The position numbers and the translations under genes are program-made. The notes under the pieces were generated by a model. It was not told the origin of the DNA, made no database searches, and saw nothing but the letters and a program-made list of their open reading frames with translations. A stretch of DNA of 38,978 nt. Source: CAZNNH01 sp964574335 (lineage in GTDB: Bacteria; Acidobacteriota; Vicinamibacteria; Fen-336). The DNA lies in NCBI GenBank assembly GCA_964574335.1, contig CAZNNH010000043.1:1-38978 (forward strand). Reading direction: 5' to 3'. Below are positions 38,943-38,978 of the stretch, in pieces (the first letter of the stretch is position 1; the number at the start of each line of letters is the position of its first letter).

Positions 38943-38978
38943 GAAGCGCCGGGATAAACCGGCAAGGTGTAGCGGATG

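Noticed and set aside
1..38978. CRISPR array, rRNA genes or a replication origin
   Set aside because: No regularly spaced repeats, rRNA-like sequence or DnaA-box cluster was noticed on either strand.

Overview
The window is high-GC bacterial DNA, estimated by eye at about 70% G+C, with many GTG starts and several four-base ATGA or GTGA gene overlaps. An orphan MacB/FtsX-type permease of the acidobacterial duplicated (ADOP) kind, signal-peptide-bearing methyltransferases, FecR/LysM envelope proteins and eukaryote-like Ser/Thr kinase signalling all suggest an environmental Acidobacteriota genome or a close relative. That placement is an inference from gene content, not from a marker gene.

Layout. 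1-5.2 kb: a partial exported GH43 glycosidase, an outer-membrane barrel protein, an exported protein of unassigned function and a NUDIX hydrolase. A perfect CRP-type palindrome lies between the last two, and a doubled REP-like palindromic element follows. 5.2-8.9 kb: a MocR-type PLP regulator translationally coupled to a methyltransferase, divergent from an AgaS-like SIS protein, with a structured operator between them. 8.9-14.5 kb: five genes on the minus strand (DinB protein, M20 peptidase, 3-oxoadipyl-CoA-type thiolase, APC transporter, fatty-acid desaturase). 14.6-19.3 kb: an ICMT-like membrane methyltransferase, an exported double-methyltransferase fusion and the ADOP permease.

19.3-27.3 kb: an IclR regulator, divergent from a tightly packed operon of class III aminotransferase, aldehyde dehydrogenase, glutaconate-type CoA-transferase A and B, a GabT-like aminotransferase and a lysine 6-dehydrogenase-like enzyme. 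Together these read as an amino-acid (probably lysine) catabolic unit. Its promoter (TTGACA, 17 bp, TGTAGA) is followed directly by two 15-bp palindromes, a good candidate for IclR control. 27.2-31.0 kb is an accessory zone. It holds a 40-bp imperfect direct repeat of the dehydrogenase gene's 3' end, a Cys-rich lipoprotein, an ATPase remnant, a flavin-type small protein, a tyrosine-integrase fragment, two small membrane proteins, an IS91-family transposase fragment and tRNA-Arg(CCG).

31.1-38.9 kb: an exported DUF4412-like protein meets, convergently, a minus-strand signalling operon. That operon encodes a 54-residue membrane protein, a triple-FHA ABCG-type transporter, a membrane-anchored Ser/Thr kinase with an extracytoplasmic sensor, and a LysM-FecR protein. 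It looks like a phospho-threonine-controlled export system tied to the cell wall. A Mut7-C RNase-domain protein closes the window; its stop codon lies inside a third copy of the REP-like element.
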